A DNA stretch of 64,000 nt, taken from assembly GCA_032207245.1 (NCBI GenBank), contig CM063505.1:176607327-176671326 (forward strand). The letters run 5' to 3'. Source of the stretch: Pardosa pseudoannulata. Its lineage: Eukaryota; Arthropoda; Arachnida; Araneae; Lycosidae. Position 1 is the stretch's first letter, and each line of letters opens with the position of its first letter. The notes under the pieces were generated by a model. That model was given only the letters and a program-made list of their open reading frames with translations, had not been told where the DNA came from and did no database searches. Shown piece after piece: positions 62,759 through 64,000 of this stretch. The translations under genes were made by a program, and so were the position numbers.

Positions 62759-63060
62759 TGACAGGTTCCCACTAAACGACACTAGAGTTCTAAGTACATT
62801 TTCATCGCTTTATTTAAATCTCACTAATCATCAATCATCTTCAATGGCGTCGTACATTGGTCGCCTAACTTTTAACAGAGGCAGACTTAGCTGCCACGGG
62901 TAGCCACAGCTCTGTCTGCGGAATGTGCACACTGATCTCTCTGCCCTAGATCACTGCGAATGAGCCGTATTTATGTGGCTAACTCCTCACGCCGCGTCAC
63001 TCTCAGTAAATAATCCTTAATTAAAATCTCTTAAAATTAACCTACAATTTAAATCCTGAC

Positions 63061-63061
<1 letters not shown>
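62759..63061 (-). mobile_element. Solo LTR candidate, 303 bp, inserted within (TA)n
   Basis: TGACAGGTTCCC...AAATCCTGACA has TG...CA ends and near-perfect terminal inverted repeats (TGACAGG / CCTGACA), with (TA)n on both sides. On the minus strand, a TATA-like CATAAATAC lies about 95 bp into the LTR, and an AATAAA sits near 62813, about 50 bp before the end: an LTR promoter/polyadenylation layout. A target duplication cannot be read inside TA repeats. No internal retroelement region is present, so it is a solo LTR or a MITE. Confidence 0.68.

Positions 63062-63104
<43 letters not shown>
63062..63104. repeat. (TA)n-(TG)n microsatellite
   Basis: A short TA run, presumably the continuation of the tract split by the LTR-like insertion, then TG repeats. 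Confidence 0.92.
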
Positions 63105-63232
63105 AGTAAGACGGACTTCACGATGGATGATTGCAGTCATGGCCCATAAAAATGACGCCGTTTTAGTTAAAGACCTTTAGTAACAGAACATTGGAGAACG
63201 GGTTCCAACTTTATTATAGGGGTAGGAGAAAC
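63103..63232 (-). mobile_element. LTR-like terminal segment E (copy 2) at a microsatellite edge
   Basis: TGTAGTAAGACGGACTTCAC and about 125 further bp match 60607-60735 with scattered substitutions. The AATAAA of copy 1 is altered here (CTTTAGTAACAG on plus). It breaks off at GGAGAAAC. Confidence 0.55.
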
Positions 63233-64000
63233 TTTTGTTTTGAAAATACAATTACATATTTTTGAGGTAAGTACACATATTTTGCTTTGAAGAGAAATAT
63301 CGGTACCTAATGAATCTATTCAGCAATTTTTGCTAAAATCTGATTAAAATATCTTTGGATTAAATGTCTTGGCATGAACGTTGGCATTTTTCACGTAGAC
63401 TTTTTTAGTTGTCGTTAGTATGCATGAGCATGAATAGAGAATGCACGTCATGTAGAATGTTCTAAAGGGAAGTAGATACCAAGGCATGTGATAGTAACTT
63501 CTAAGTTGTTATTAGAAGATTTTTCAATCTTCAAAACAGATCGAAATTACCTTGAACATAGGCAATAATGTAAAACGAAATGAGCAAAAAGGGATATCTG
63601 CCCGTTGAAGAATTTTAAAAGCATCCTATATGCACTTGTTACAAGAAAATGAAAGTTTGTGAAAGTAAAACATGTTTAAGAGCGTCTTACGGATTTCATC
63701 TGATAAGATTCACGTGAGTTGCTAATGGCGAATGCTATGCTCCAGAAACGTGTGAAACGTGATTATGCATTTATTGCAACTTCAAATGTTCAAACTGTAA
63801 TATCCAGACCTTCGGATACCAGCGGTGTACCTAAACAATATCTGATGAAGAAATAAAAAAAGTTAAGTGTCTTAAAATATTTAAGTAACTGAAAAAGTTA
63901 AAAACAAAATCAGAAATATTTTTTTACTTTAATTATTTTCAAAAATTATTTTAAGCTTTAAAAGGTTTTTGAAATACAGTTAGATCAGAGATTGTGAAAT
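63233..64000. other. No gene seen
   Basis: AT-rich sequence to the window edge; no open frame or repeat recognised. Confidence 0.5.

Overview
This window looks like non-coding, repeat-dominated DNA from a large, AT-rich arthropod genome. The best guess is a spider, probably an orb-weaver. The reasons are very low GC, no compact genes, many long (TA)n microsatellites, Tc1, mariner, pogo, piggyBac and hAT debris, and several copies of a tRNA-headed SINE whose read-through peptide (RANETGTYC...NGYEHPC) I associate from memory with orb-weaver gene models. The lineage is inference. I found no intact protein-coding gene, no rRNA or functional tRNA, and no CRISPR array. The longest open frames are (TA)n artefacts encoding Tyr-Ile repeats.

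Layout. 1-5.2 kb: a 140-bp satellite, two adjacent perfect hairpins, a palindrome centred on (AT)n, and a 126-bp satellite. 5.6-12.2 kb: a degenerate hAT-like element, a possible solo LTR, a hAT MITE with an 8-bp target duplication and a SINE. 16-20.9 kb: a TIR-bounded segment holding a (TA)n tract and a 190-bp tandem array with a tRNA-like promoter at one end, then a 618-bp long-TIR MITE and a 577-bp segment between perfect 32-bp direct repeats. 22-26 kb: a mariner C-terminal relic, an 801-bp pogo/Tigger-like deletion derivative and a LINE ORF1 pseudogene with zinc knuckles. 27-31 kb: SINEs, a 125-bp satellite and a 1.26-kb hAT-like element. 33.7-36.8 kb: a piggyBac-like MITE and a 212-bp satellite. 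37.8-42.1 kb: dispersed repeat copies, a GC-rich island of unknown origin and a Tc1-like transposase fragment. 43-49.4 kb: an unidentified open frame, a hAT element with a SINE nested in it, 53-bp and 180-bp tandem arrays and a possible exon. 51-56.3 kb: long microsatellites, a 1.2-kb segmental duplication whose copies both begin at a microsatellite edge, and a hAT MITE with a perfect 8-bp duplication. 56.6-58.6 kb: a 285-bp tandem array interrupted by a piggyBac derivative at TTAA. 60-63.2 kb: LTR-like sequences abutting or embedded in (TA)n tracts, and a retroposed repeat with a 12-bp duplication.

No set of genes works together here. The biology visible is the layering of mobile elements and their decay. 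I did not find a convincing new system. The most informative patterns are the piggyBac insertion inside its own set of empty-site copies, the LTR/(TA)n association, and tandem arrays that seem to grow from mobile-element sequence.
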